Positions 50,210 through 58,651 are shown, counted from the stretch's first letter. The stretch is 64,000 nucleotides of DNA from Treponema sp. (GCA_017551545.1 JAFZLJ010000119.1:1-64000), one strand, 5' to 3'. Program-made: numbers and translations. The notes: generated by a model not told the origin, from the letters alone.

Positions 50210-52093
50210 ATGTCATCAGAATGTGAAAAAACATATCCTTTGTATGTTCAGGCGCAGGTGGTGCGATGCATTGCTGTGGAAGGCGCGTCGCCAAAAGGCA
50301 GCGTGTGGCAGCTTGTTGTTGAGCTTCCTTGGGGCGCAGAGGTTCATCCAAAATCACTTCCGCTTGCGGGGCAGTTTTATATGCTTCAGGCAGCAAGAAC
50401 TAATACTTTGCTTGGACGCCCTATAAGTGTTTTTCATATAAATAAAGAGGGTGCACGCCCGCAGATAGAATTTCTTATTCTTATAAAAGGCCAGGGAACT
50501 GTAGAACTTTGCAGTCTTATGGCTGGAGATAAAGTGAACCTGCTGGGACCTTGTGGGAATTGCTTTCCTGTTCCGGGGTCCCTGAGCTTGTCGAAGGGCG
50601 GCAAGGTTTGCATCATCGGTGGAGGCATTGGTGTTGCTCCTGTCGCCGGTTTTGCAGAAACACTTGCTGACGGCTCTTATGATTTTTATGCTTCCTTCAA
50701 AAGCGGCAGCTACGGCTTAGAAAATATCAAACCTGCAAACCTTACAATTACAACAGACGACGGTTCAGTTGGAGTTCACGGAATGCTTCCTGCAGCCCTT
50801 ACAGAACAAGCCCTGCGCGACGGAAACTATGCTGCAGTTTATGCCTGTGGCCCGACTCCAATGCTTGCCTACGTAAAAAAAGTTGCCGAGGCCTGTGACC
50901 TTCCTTGTTACCTTAGCCTTGAATCACACATGGCTTGTGGAGTAGGCGTTTGTCTTGGTTGTACAATTCAGACAACAGAAGGAAAAAAACGCTGCTGTAC
51001 AGAAGGCCCTGTTTTCTACAGCCGCATCCTTGATTTTGAAAATCTTGACGGAACAAATACACGCGAAAGTGTTGCAGGCGTAAAGGTTCAGCCACGACGC
51101 GAACCTCTCACAACAGAGCCTGATCTTTCAGTAGAAATTGCAGGAGTTAAATTCAATAACCCGGTAATTGCAAGTTCAGGCTGTTTTGGCTTTGGTACAG
51201 AATATGAATCTGTTTTTGATGTAAGCAGACTTGGTGGTATTTCGAGCAAGGGACTTACTCTTGAACCATGCCCTGGAAATAACGGAATCCGCGTTTACGA
51301 AACTCCAGCCGGTGTTATGAATTCAATCGGGCTTCAGAATCCTGGAATCCCGCATTTTATAGAAAACGAGCTTCCTCAGATGCTCAAGCTTGGTCCTGTT
51401 GCAATTGCAAATCTTAGCGGCCACTCACTTGATGCTTACATTAAAGGCGCAGAACTTCTGGACAAAACAGAGGTTCCAATGATAGAGCTCAATATTTCAT
51501 GTCCTAACGTAAGTGCAGGTGGAGCTGCCTTTGGAATGACCTGCCAGGCTGCAGGAGACGTTGTTCGCGCCGTTCGTGCCGTTACAAAAAAACCGCTTGC
51601 CGTAAAGCTTACTCCACAGTCTCTTGAACTCAATGCTGTTGCACTTGAATGTATTAAAGCCGGAGCAGACGCCATCAGCCTTTGTAATTCCTTCCAGGGA
51701 ATAGCAATTGACATTGAACGTGGTGTTCCTGTATTTGATAAATTAAAGGCCGGCCTTGGTGGACCAGCTGTTCGTCCTATAGCAGTTCGTCTTGTTTACG
51801 AGCTTGTTCAGGCAATAAATACTTTGCCGGCCGATCAGCGTGTTCCTGTAATTGCTATTGGTGGAATTGCTACCTGGCAGGATGCAGTAGAGTTTATTAT
51901 GGCTGGTGCAGACGCTATTCAGGTTGGAAGCGCAACCTTTGGAAACCCTAATGCAATGATAGAAATTATAGACGGTATGGCAGCATTCATGAAGCGCAAA
52001 GGATATGCGAAGATTGCAGATTTTAGGGGGATCATACAAGGCCCTTCGACAAGCTCAGGGACCCCGGACGATTCAGGGACTCCGAAGGTGTAG
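50210..52093 (+). CDS. pyrKD: Dihydroorotate dehydrogenase: electron-transfer subunit fused to catalytic subunit
   Basis: Single 627-residue chain combining PyrK and class 1B PyrD, normally two proteins. Residues 1-285 are PyrK: FAD site around LLGRPISVFHIN, NAD site GGGIGVAPV, [2Fe-2S] ligands in MACGVGVCLGCTIQ...CC. Residues 300-610 are PyrD: VKFNNPVIASSGCFGFGTEYE, ELNISCPNVSAGGAAFG, VKLTPQSLE, AIGGIATWQDAVEFIMAGADAIQVGSATF. Oxidises dihydroorotate with NAD+ through FAD and FeS. A repeats add residues about 122-130 (GSLSLSKG) and the C-terminal tail from 611. Confidence 0.93.
   Translation: MSSECEKTYPLYVQAQVVRCIAVEGASPKGSVWQLVVELPWGAEVHPKSLPLAGQFYMLQAARTNTLLGRPISVFHINKEGARPQIEFLILIKGQGTVELCSLMAGDKVNLLGPCGNCFPVPGSLSLSKGGKVCIIGGGIGVAPVAGFAETLADGSYDFYASFKSGSYGLENIKPANLTITTDDGSVGVHGMLPAALTEQALRDGNYAAVYACGPTPMLAYVKKVAEACDLPCYLSLESHMACGVGVCLGCTIQTTEGKKRCCTEGPVFYSRILDFENLDGTNTRESVAGVKVQPRREPLTTEPDLSVEIAGVKFNNPVIASSGCFGFGTEYESVFDVSRLGGISSKGLTLEPCPGNNGIRVYETPAGVMNSIGLQNPGIPHFIENELPQMLKLGPVAIANLSGHSLDAYIKGAELLDKTEVPMIELNISCPNVSAGGAAFGMTCQAAGDVVRAVRAVTKKPLAVKLTPQSLELNAVALECIKAGADAISLCNSFQGIAIDIERGVPVFDKLKAGLGGPAVRPIAVRLVYELVQAINTLPADQRVPVIAIGGIATWQDAVEFIMAGADAIQVGSATFGNPNAMIEIIDGMAAFMKRKGYAKIADFRGIIQGPSTSSGTPDDSGTPKV
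50575..50599. repeat. Repeat A unit inside pyrKD
   Basis: Forward A unit read in a different frame from those in aroA and aroEK, giving GSLSLSKG. It sits directly before the NAD-binding GGGIG. Confidence 0.88.
52040..52090. repeat. Repeat A unit and partial copy at the 3' end of pyrKD
   Basis: Reverse A unit (52040-52065), translated GPSTSSGTP, followed by a decayed copy (ATTCAGGGACTCCGAAGG) up to the stop. Confidence 0.85.
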
Positions 52094-52096
52094 CAT

Positions 52097-52894
52097 ATGT
52101 CTAGAAAACCATTCTTAGAAGGCCTGCGCGATGGTGTTCCAATTGGCCTTGGCTATTTTGCAGTTGCTTTTTCTCTTGGTATAGTTGCCAGAAACGCAGG
52201 CCTTACCCCAATTCAGGGCTTTATTGCAAGCTTTTTTAATCTTGCATCTGCCGGGGAGTATGCGCTTTTTACTTCCATGCAGGCAGCCGCTTCATTTCTT
52301 GAAATTGCCATAATCACACTTGTTGTAAACGCACGATACCTTCTTATGAGCTGTGCGCTCGCACAACGCTTTGACCCTGCAACTCCAATGATTCACCGTT
52401 TTTTTGTGGGCTTTGGAATTACAGACGAGATTTTTGGTATTACAATTGCACGTCCGGGCACAATTCAGCCGGTATACAATTACGGGGCAATTCTTTTTGC
52501 AGCAATACTCTGGGCTCTTGGAACTTCCATGGGAATCATCGCAGGAAACTTCCTTCCTGCCCGCGTAGTAAGTGCACTTTCTGTAGCTCTTTACGGTATG
52601 TTCCTTGCAATTATCATTCCGCCGGCACGCAAAAACCTTGTAATAGCAATTGCAGTTGCAGTGAGTTTTTTGTGCAGCTACCTTTGCGGGATTATTCCGT
52701 ATGTGAAAGAACTTTCGAGCGGAACAAGAACAATCATTTTGACGGTTGTTATTGCTAGTATTGTGGCAATTATTAAGCCGATTGAAGACACTGAAACAGA
52801 TGGCCCTTCGACCCCTTCGACAAGCTCAGGGACCCCGGAAGCCGCTGGGGTGGGTGAGCCTGTCGAACCCCCACAAGATGGAGGCACTCTATGA
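52097..52894 (+). CDS. azlC: AzlC-family branched-chain amino-acid exporter, large subunit
   Basis: Inner-membrane protein of 265 residues that with AzlD exports branched-chain amino acids. Seen: LRDGVPIGLGYFAVAFSLGIVARNAGLTPIQGF and VNARYLLMSCALAQRF, the AzlC pattern, and about eight hydrophobic helices. After residue 235 the protein continues in an A-repeat-derived, Pro/Ser/Gly-rich tail of about 30 residues that the family lacks. Overlaps azlD by ATGA. Confidence 0.92.
   Translation: MSRKPFLEGLRDGVPIGLGYFAVAFSLGIVARNAGLTPIQGFIASFFNLASAGEYALFTSMQAAASFLEIAIITLVVNARYLLMSCALAQRFDPATPMIHRFFVGFGITDEIFGITIARPGTIQPVYNYGAILFAAILWALGTSMGIIAGNFLPARVVSALSVALYGMFLAIIIPPARKNLVIAIAVAVSFLCSYLCGIIPYVKELSSGTRTIILTVVIASIVAIIKPIEDTETDGPSTPSTSSGTPEAAGVGEPVEPPQDGGTL
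52802..52869. repeat. Two repeat A units at the 3' end of azlC
   Basis: Reverse unit with a duplicated half (52802-52836) and a forward unit (52851-52869), translated as the AzlC tail. Confidence 0.85.
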
Positions 52895-53193
52895 TCTACA
52901 ACTACCTTGCCATCTTCACTGCATTCGGTGTTTCTTACCTCATTCGTGTACTCCCGCTTACACTTATTCGTAAGCCAATCAAAAATCGATTTATCCGCTC
53001 GTTCTTATATTATGTACCATATGTAACTCTGGCAGTAATGACATTCCCGGCAATTGTTCAGGCAACACAGTCTCCGATTGCAGGAATCATAGCGCTTGTA
53101 ATTGGAATAATACTTTCTTTCTTTGGTGCAGGACTTTTTCCGGTTGCATGTGTGTGCTGTGCAGTAGTATTTATTGCAGAATTATTTTTATAA
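52891..53193 (+). CDS. azlD: AzlD-family branched-chain amino-acid exporter, small subunit
   Basis: The 100-residue protein has three or four membrane helices (FGVSYLIRVLPLTLIRKPIKNRFIRSFLYYVPYVTLAVMTFPAI), the AzlD signature. Start overlaps azlC (ATGA), giving a paired exporter. Confidence 0.92.
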   Translation: MIYNYLAIFTAFGVSYLIRVLPLTLIRKPIKNRFIRSFLYYVPYVTLAVMTFPAIVQATQSPIAGIIALVIGIILSFFGAGLFPVACVCCAVVFIAELFL

Positions 53194-53208
53194 ACAGGAG
53201 GCCTGCAA

Positions 53209-53781
53209 ATGGCACGAGAAATTGAAATAAAAATACCGCTCACTCAAAGCGAGTATGATTCACTGTTTGCAAAAATCAATGAGCCGCCTTTTACCACGCC
53301 GGAACACCTTTTAAAATCAGACATTTATTTTTCACGCTACGACACCCGCGAAGAACGAAAGGCAAAGAATGAACCACAGGTAATCAGAATCCGAACAGAC
53401 GAAAACCTGAACGAAGGCACAAAAAAATCATATTTCTGCATCAAACGAAAATCAATAGAAAACGGAATAGAATTCAACTCCGAAAACGAAACCTTCATAG
53501 AAGACGAAAATGTGCTCAAACTGCTTTTTGAAGTTTCTGACTATCATCAGTTTTTCCAGAAAAACAAAGATGCCTTTTCAACCTATTACAACGACATGCA
53601 CCTTGAGCTCGAAAAAGTAAACGGCTTGACCTACGTAGAAATAGAAGTAACAACAGATAATCTTCCTGCAGACAACGTCCGCCAGAACCTGGAAGCATTT
53701 GTAAAAGAGCTTGGCCTTGACCCGTCAAAACGAGACTCGCGTAGCTGGATGGAAATCATACTGGACGGAAAGATTCTTTAA
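53209..53781 (+). CDS. CYTH-domain protein (class IV cyclase / triphosphatase type)
   Basis: The 190-residue protein has the signature EIEIK (E-x-E-x-K) at residues 4-8, alternating charged strands (VIRIRTDE, YFCIKRKS, YVEIEVTTD) and a final DSRSWMEII. These are features of the CYTH tunnel fold, which binds triphosphates with metal. Members include CyaB adenylate cyclase and inorganic or thiamine triphosphatases; the sequence does not choose. CAGGAGG precedes the ATG. Convergent with the Rpn gene, overlapping by 4 bases. Confidence 0.85.
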   Translation: MAREIEIKIPLTQSEYDSLFAKINEPPFTTPEHLLKSDIYFSRYDTREERKAKNEPQVIRIRTDENLNEGTKKSYFCIKRKSIENGIEFNSENETFIEDENVLKLLFEVSDYHQFFQKNKDAFSTYYNDMHLELEKVNGLTYVEIEVTTDNLPADNVRQNLEAFVKELGLDPSKRDSRSWMEIILDGKIL

Positions 53782-54602
53782 ACATTTGCAGGGACTTTTA
53801 ATGCTTCAAGGACTTTTTCTAGAGGGGCATTCATTTTCTTTGCAGCAACTTCGGGTGAGGCATTAAAATCGTTTATTAAAACAAGAGCATCTTCTATTGC
53901 TTTTTCGTTTCGACCTTCTTGTCTGCCTTGTTCTAAATCATAGTTTCTTTGTCTTAAATATGTCATATACTGATGCCTCCACTGCATGTTTTGTTTTGCA
54001 TCATCTACATACTTTTTCAAAGTTGAAGTGTATGTACTTCCCGGCTTGTTTGAAACAAGAAGCTCAAAAAAAGCCTTAAGCTCCTTATCTTCAATTATTT
54101 TAGCACAAGTTGGTGCAATAAAAAAGTGTTTAAAGTCACGGTCATTAAGTTTTGTTTTTCCGTTTTCTTTGCAGATATTTTCAAAAGTATATACAGGAAG
54201 ACCCGCCTTAAAAATATCTTTCATACAAATAAAAATAACATGCGAATCCCTTAATTTCTTATAAGGTTCTCCGTCTTTTAATGAGTCAAGAGCCATAAGT
54301 CCTGCATAATATCTTGCCCTTTTTGGGAGCTCTTTGGTATTCACAACCTGTAGTTCAATGTCATGCATTCTTCTAGCTTCTTTTACAAACACATCAAGCC
54401 GTATACCTTTCTTGTCATGATCTAAATCGATTGTCTCCTCATTATGCATTTCCATCTTCCTGATTTTTATCTTAAGCAGCATTTCCAACAGTTGTTTACA
54501 AGCATCCTGATGGTGGCGCATAACCTTGTAAAAAATAAAATTGTTCGCAAGTGTTGCTTTTTTCCATTCCTTCTCAAACGCTTTTTCTTTTTTCTGATTC
54601 AT
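53778..54602 (-). CDS. Rpn-family PD-(D/E)XK nuclease/transposase-like protein
   Basis: The 274-residue protein has the family layout: LDHDKKGIRLDVFVKE, then DIELQVVNTKELPKRARYYAG (the D...E-x-Q nuclease core, with Gln for Lys as in this family), and a charged C-terminal LEQGRQEGRNEKAIEDAL. Rpn proteins promote RecA-independent recombination in E. coli and are often multicopy. The ATG at 54602 follows GGGAG. No terminal repeats were found, so it need not be a mobile element itself. Confidence 0.88.
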   Translation of the reverse strand: MNQKKEKAFEKEWKKATLANNFIFYKVMRHHQDACKQLLEMLLKIKIRKMEMHNEETIDLDHDKKGIRLDVFVKEARRMHDIELQVVNTKELPKRARYYAGLMALDSLKDGEPYKKLRDSHVIFICMKDIFKAGLPVYTFENICKENGKTKLNDRDFKHFFIAPTCAKIIEDKELKAFFELLVSNKPGSTYTSTLKKYVDDAKQNMQWRHQYMTYLRQRNYDLEQGRQEGRNEKAIEDALVLINDFNASPEVAAKKMNAPLEKVLEALKVPANV

Positions 54603-54791
54603 ATAAAATCTCCCAAAATAGATTTGTGCATAATCCCCCAAGCCACACCACAGCCAGACAAAAAGTAATTATTTTATATATATAGTATTAGAAAAAAAAT
54701 GGACTTCTTACAAAAATTTCTAAAAATTCTTTAAAAAATATTTGTTTTTTCATACATTTTCTCTCTTATGGTAAAATTTTCCTGGTTTTGA

Positions 54792-54797
54792 TAGAAT
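54792..54797 (+). promoter_or_regulatory. Extended -10 of a probable leaderless promoter (methyltransferase gene)
   Basis: TGA-TAGAAT, 6 bases before the ATG at 54804, in a long AT-rich upstream tract (54660-54790). Confidence 0.6.
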
Positions 54798-54803
54798 GAA
54801 ATC

Positions 54804-55907
54804 ATGACCGAAAATCCCGCTTTCCTGAAAACCCAACTTATCACTTATCTTGGCAACAAGCGCAGCTTGATTGGTTATATAGAAAATGAGGTTAAGCAGA
54901 TTGCCGAAGAGCTGGGGAAGCCAAGGCTTGTTTGTGCAGATTTGTTTTCAGGGTCGGGAGTTGTAGCCCGCATGCTCAAAGGTTATTCTTCAAAGCTGAT
55001 TGTAAATGATCTTGAAAATTATTCGGCTGTAATAAACTCCTGTTACCTTAGCAACAAAAAAGATTACCCTGCAAAGCTCTGTGCAGAATACAGACAAAAA
55101 ATCCTGGACCTCGCCGAGCAGAAAAAAATCTCCGGCATTATCACAAAAAACTATGCACCAAAAAACGATAAGAAGATTCAGAAAGGCGAACGCGTTTTTT
55201 ACACCCATCAAAATGCCCTGCTGCTGGATACTTACCGTACCCTTATAGACCGCGTTGTAAAAGAGCCTGAACTCAGAAAATATTTCCTTGCCCCGCTCAT
55301 TACAGAAGCTTCTGTTCACACAAATACAAGCGGAGTTTTTAAAGGATTTTATAAAGATAAAAACACTGGCCTTGGTTGTTTTGGTGCTTCGGGAAAAGAT
55401 GCACTTTCGCGAATCCTTGGACAAATTGAACTTAAAGAACCTGTCTTCAGTAACTACGAAAGCGAGCTTACAATTTACCAGAAGGATGCTGTTGAGCTTG
55501 CAACCCAGCTTAAAGAGATAGACATCACTTACCTTGATCCGCCTTATAACCAGCATCCGTACGGGTCAAATTATTTTATGCTAAACCTTATTCTTAAAAA
55601 CAAGCTTGATGTAGAAATCAGTCAGGTGAGCGGAATCACCCAGGACTGGAAGCGTTCTGTATTCAATAAGCAAAAGCTGGCACTGGACGCAATGGAACAA
55701 ATAATAGCCGCACTGAACACAAAATATACAATTGTTTCTTATAATTCCGAGGGCTTCATAACCTTTGACCAGATGAGTAAAATGCTTAAAAAATACGGTT
55801 CCTTAAAGACTGTTCAGATTAATTACAACACCTTCCGTGGCAGCAGAAACTTAAATAACCGCAGCATTCATGTGTCCGAGTATCTTTTTGTGCTTGAAAA
55901 GTGGTAG
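54804..55907 (+). CDS. D12-class adenine-specific DNA methyltransferase, orphan
   Basis: N6-adenine methyltransferase of alpha/D12 type, 367 residues. Motif X is TYLGNKRSLIGYIE, motif I (S-adenosylmethionine site) is CADLFSGSGVVARML, and motif IV is DITYLDPPYNQHPYGSNYF. The target-recognition part lies between about 100 and 240. No restriction endonuclease gene is adjacent; the neighbour is an Rpn nuclease on the other strand. It may be an orphan regulator-type methylase or part of a decayed system. Recognition sequence unknown. Confidence 0.9.
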   Translation: MTENPAFLKTQLITYLGNKRSLIGYIENEVKQIAEELGKPRLVCADLFSGSGVVARMLKGYSSKLIVNDLENYSAVINSCYLSNKKDYPAKLCAEYRQKILDLAEQKKISGIITKNYAPKNDKKIQKGERVFYTHQNALLLDTYRTLIDRVVKEPELRKYFLAPLITEASVHTNTSGVFKGFYKDKNTGLGCFGASGKDALSRILGQIELKEPVFSNYESELTIYQKDAVELATQLKEIDITYLDPPYNQHPYGSNYFMLNLILKNKLDVEISQVSGITQDWKRSVFNKQKLALDAMEQIIAALNTKYTIVSYNSEGFITFDQMSKMLKKYGSLKTVQINYNTFRGSRNLNNRSIHVSEYLFVLEKW

Positions 55908-55925
55908 TCCTGTTTAAAACCACTA

Positions 55926-56588
55926 TTAATTATCTACAGAAACGGCTTTAATATCTGATAATCCGGCCAGATTTTTAGTTAATTCAACAGTTGCCATGTT
56001 TTCAGGGATTTTTCCAATGTAAACAAGGGTTAATCCGCCGGTCTGAACATCGTATTTTGTATTAAGCTCAAACACAACAATTCCGGCATCTGTAAGAATC
56101 TTTCGAACTGCTTTTTCATCAACCTGGTTTGTAGAAAAATCAAGACGGATGATTTTGCGTTTTTCGGCAGGGAAAAGCTTGCGTTCCATTGGACCAATTA
56201 CAAGTAAAAGCAGGAATGAGAAAATCAGTACAATTCCAACTGGAACATAAAGCTTTGCTCCACAGGCAACTCCAAGCGCTGCAGAAGTAAATATAATTGA
56301 TGCAGAAGTAAGTCCGCGAATATTCAAGCCCTGGTTTACAATTGCACCGGCACCCAAGAAACCAATACCTGTAATAACGGCTGCTGCAACTCGCGCAGGG
56401 TCTCCTTTTACAACTCCGGTAGAAGCAATTGCTCCAGAAACAATTGTCAAAAGGCACGAAGAAACACACAAAAGTGTAAGCGTACGAATGCCAACTGTAT
56501 GCTGTCTCATTTTGCGTTCAAATCCAAGGCAGAATCCGCAAACCAAACTAAGAGATAATCGAATAGCGTAATCTATATAAATATCCAT
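55926..56588 (-). CDS. MgtC/SapB-family membrane protein
   Basis: The 220-residue protein has four or five helices in the first 145 residues (SLVCGFCLGFERKMRQHTVGIRTLTLLCVSSCLL; VITGIGFLGAGAIVNQGLNIRGLTSASIIFTSAALGVACG), the MgtC core. A C-terminal ACT-like domain follows (DEKAVRKILTDAGIVVFELN). Members affect Mg2+ homeostasis or F-ATPase; exact role unknown. Starts 3 bases after the upstream gene's stop, so probably co-transcribed. Confidence 0.9.
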   Translation of the reverse strand: MDIYIDYAIRLSLSLVCGFCLGFERKMRQHTVGIRTLTLLCVSSCLLTIVSGAIASTGVVKGDPARVAAAVITGIGFLGAGAIVNQGLNIRGLTSASIIFTSAALGVACGAKLYVPVGIVLIFSFLLLLVIGPMERKLFPAEKRKIIRLDFSTNQVDEKAVRKILTDAGIVVFELNTKYDVQTGGLTLVYIGKIPENMATVELTKNLAGLSDIKAVSVDN

Positions 56589-56591
56589 AAG

Positions 56592-57320
56592 CTACTTAAA
56601 CAATGTAAATCCGTTTGAAATCTTGCCGCCGGCTTTTACCCAGATGCAGGCCTGCTTAACACTCTGACGGCTCTTAAAGCCTTCAATAATTCCAAAGCTT
56701 TCTTTTACCCATTTTCCAAGCTCTTTATCGCTGCCAAAAAGCTCATTTGACTGATCGCATTTTGCAAGAAGCACCGAAAGATACTGACGATCGCTTACCA
56801 GTGTTGCAAAATTTTCGGCCAGAGCTATGAATGCCTGTTGTGCAGCATTTACAATATTGCTTGTTGGATGAAGATTTATATTTTTACTGCCTGAATGTAC
56901 AAGTTCTGCTTTTGAAGGATAAGTTTTTATAACAAAAGCAACTGTAACAGGCTCTTTGCGCTGCTCCAGACGAAGCATAAGCTCATTAATAAAATACTGA
57001 AAGCTTGTAATCATTGTTTCAACAGCAACAGAAATATCTTCTGTACGGTCGAGCTCAAATTTTGTTCCAAACCAGTAGGAATCAAAAAATAAAACGAATT
57101 CATCAAGCTGTTCAAGCTTAGTTTCTGCTTTAATAATCAGTGAACGAGATGAAATTGCAGAGGCGCGGTTCCAGGTAGTAGCCAGAATGCCTTCTGCTTC
57201 AAAGTTTCCGGTTTCACCTTCGTCGCGGACAACACCAAAGACCTTACGGGTTGCAACAAAGGCTTCTGCAAAATCAAGACTGTCGGGCAAATCTTTGCCA
57301 ACGATTAAAATATCTGCCAT
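56592..57320 (-). CDS. Hypothetical protein, 242 residues
   Basis: No family recognised. The protein begins MADILIVGKDLPDSLDFAEAF, a possible Rossmann-like first strand, followed by ATTWNRASAISSRSLIIKAE, which loosely recalls short-chain-dehydrogenase-like folds with a lost glycine motif. No signal peptide or membrane segment. The ATG at 57320 is preferred over an upstream frame start because a TATAAT lies 7 bases before it. Shares a 57-base divergent promoter region with the symporter gene. Confidence 0.65.
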   Translation of the reverse strand: MADILIVGKDLPDSLDFAEAFVATRKVFGVVRDEGETGNFEAEGILATTWNRASAISSRSLIIKAETKLEQLDEFVLFFDSYWFGTKFELDRTEDISVAVETMITSFQYFINELMLRLEQRKEPVTVAFVIKTYPSKAELVHSGSKNINLHPTSNIVNAAQQAFIALAENFATLVSDRQYLSVLLAKCDQSNELFGSDKELGKWVKESFGIIEGFKSRQSVKQACIWVKAGGKISNGFTLFK

Positions 57321-57327
57321 AAAAAAT

Positions 57328-57333
57328 ATTATA
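57328..57333 (-). promoter_or_regulatory. Extended -10 of a probable leaderless promoter (242-residue gene)
   Basis: TGC-TATAAT on the minus strand with 7 bases to the ATG at 57320. Confidence 0.65.
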
Positions 57334-57337
57334 GCAC

Positions 57338-57360
57338 ACTCTAGTTTCACATTCTAGAGT
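57338..57360. promoter_or_regulatory. Inverted repeat between divergent promoters
   Basis: ACTCTAG and CTAGAGT, 7-base arms with a 9-base spacer, lying centrally between two divergent -10 elements. It is a candidate shared operator. Confidence 0.5.
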
Positions 57361-57364
57361 ATGA

Positions 57365-57370
57365 TATAAT
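57365..57370 (+). promoter_or_regulatory. Extended -10 of a probable leaderless promoter (symporter gene)
   Basis: TGA-TATAAT with 7 bases to the ATG at 57378. Confidence 0.65.
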
Positions 57371-57377
57371 ATAGAGT

Positions 57378-58607
57378 ATGAAAGTTTGGATAAAGTATTT
57401 AATAGGAATTGCTCTTGGTGTAATTACAGCGGTTCTTTTACCGGCAGATTCAGTTTCTGGCGCGTCAGTCATAACATTTCTCACAGAATTATTCGTGCGC
57501 TTTGGCCGATACCTTGTAGTTCCAATTGTATTTTCTTCTGCAATAGTTGCAATCAATAAATTAAGAACATCAAAAATACTTTTAAAATCTACAGCCTGGA
57601 CATTTGGCTTTATTATTGTTTCTTCGCTTTTGCTTGCATTTGTAGGACTTCTTTCAATCCTGATCGTTCGTCTTCCACGTATTCCAATTACAAATGAACT
57701 TGCAGGCGAAATTGCCGGAATTGATGTAAAAGCATTAATACTTAGTCTTTTCCCGGAATCTGCATTCAGTGCTCTTAAAGAAGGTTCGTTCCTTCTTGTT
57801 TCATTCCTTTTTGGCAGTATGATTGGCTGGGAAAGTGCAAGTGAGCTTACAGTATTCAAACCTGTTTTTGTACTTGCCGATTCTCTTTCACAGCTGTTCT
57901 ATCATATTTCTGTTTTCTTTACAGAAATCCTGGCTGTTTTTTCAATCGCCATTATGTGTAACTGGACAATCACTTTCCGCACAGCATTTGCAACAGGAAT
58001 TTATACTCCGCTTATTGTAATGCTCCTTTGCGATTTTATTCTGATTGTTTGTGTTATTTATCCAATCCTTATCCGCGTTGTTTGTCACGATCCTCGACCA
58101 TACCGTGTTCTTTATGCAAGCCTTGCACCAATGATGCTTGCTTTTATAAGTGGAGATTCAAATCTTGTTCTGCCGCTTACAATCCGCCACGGAAAAGAAA
58201 GTCTTGGAATTAAACGTCGTTCAAGCGGTTTTTCATATCCTTTGTTTTCGGTTTTTGCCCGCGGAGGTTCTGCCATTGTTGTAATAATCAGCTTTATTAT
58301 GATCTGGCGTTCGTACACAGCGCTCCGTATTCCGTTCAATGATATTTCATGGTTGTTCTTTACAGCTTTTGGACTTTCGTTCCTGCTTGGAGCAATTCCA
58401 AACGGAGGAGCTTTTATTCTTTTGACAATTATCTGTACTAAATATGGAAAGGGCTTTGAAACAAGTTATCTGCTGCTTCAACCGGCTGCTGTAATTTTGT
58501 GTTCATTTGCAACTTTATTTGATACTGCTACAGCAATGTTTGGCAGCTATGTTGTTTCTGTAAAGACAAAGATGGTTGAACATCATACGATTCACCATTT
58601 TATCTGA
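57378..58607 (+). CDS. Dicarboxylate/amino-acid:cation symporter (SDF/DAACS family)
   Basis: Inner-membrane transporter of 409 residues, trimeric in known relatives, importing dicarboxylates or amino acids with Na+ or H+. Seen: RFGRYLVVPIVFSSAIVAINKL in the N-terminal half, a hairpin around FISGDSNLVLPLTIRHGKESLGI (in place of the serine-rich hairpin), and late helices LLGAIPNGGAFILLTI and FDTATAMFGSYVVSV. The usual NMDGT is not evident, so the substrate is uncertain. Confidence 0.78.
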   Translation: MKVWIKYLIGIALGVITAVLLPADSVSGASVITFLTELFVRFGRYLVVPIVFSSAIVAINKLRTSKILLKSTAWTFGFIIVSSLLLAFVGLLSILIVRLPRIPITNELAGEIAGIDVKALILSLFPESAFSALKEGSFLLVSFLFGSMIGWESASELTVFKPVFVLADSLSQLFYHISVFFTEILAVFSIAIMCNWTITFRTAFATGIYTPLIVMLLCDFILIVCVIYPILIRVVCHDPRPYRVLYASLAPMMLAFISGDSNLVLPLTIRHGKESLGIKRRSSGFSYPLFSVFARGGSAIVVIISFIMIWRSYTALRIPFNDISWLFFTAFGLSFLLGAIPNGGAFILLTIICTKYGKGFETSYLLLQPAAVILCSFATLFDTATAMFGSYVVSVKTKMVEHHTIHHFI

Positions 58608-58610
58608 TGC

Positions 58611-58634
58611 GGTCCCTGAGCCTGTCGAAGGGTC
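58611..58634. repeat. Repeat A unit
   Basis: Forward A unit between the symporter stop and the ribosome-binding site of the PilZ-like gene. Confidence 0.85.
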
Positions 58635-58651
58635 TTTGAAAGAGGTTCTAA

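Noticed and set aside
54603..54803. Small gene or tRNA in the gap between the Rpn and methyltransferase genes
   Set aside because: No reading frame with a start signal and no cloverleaf or T-loop pattern was found; it is AT-rich with a -10 element at its right end.
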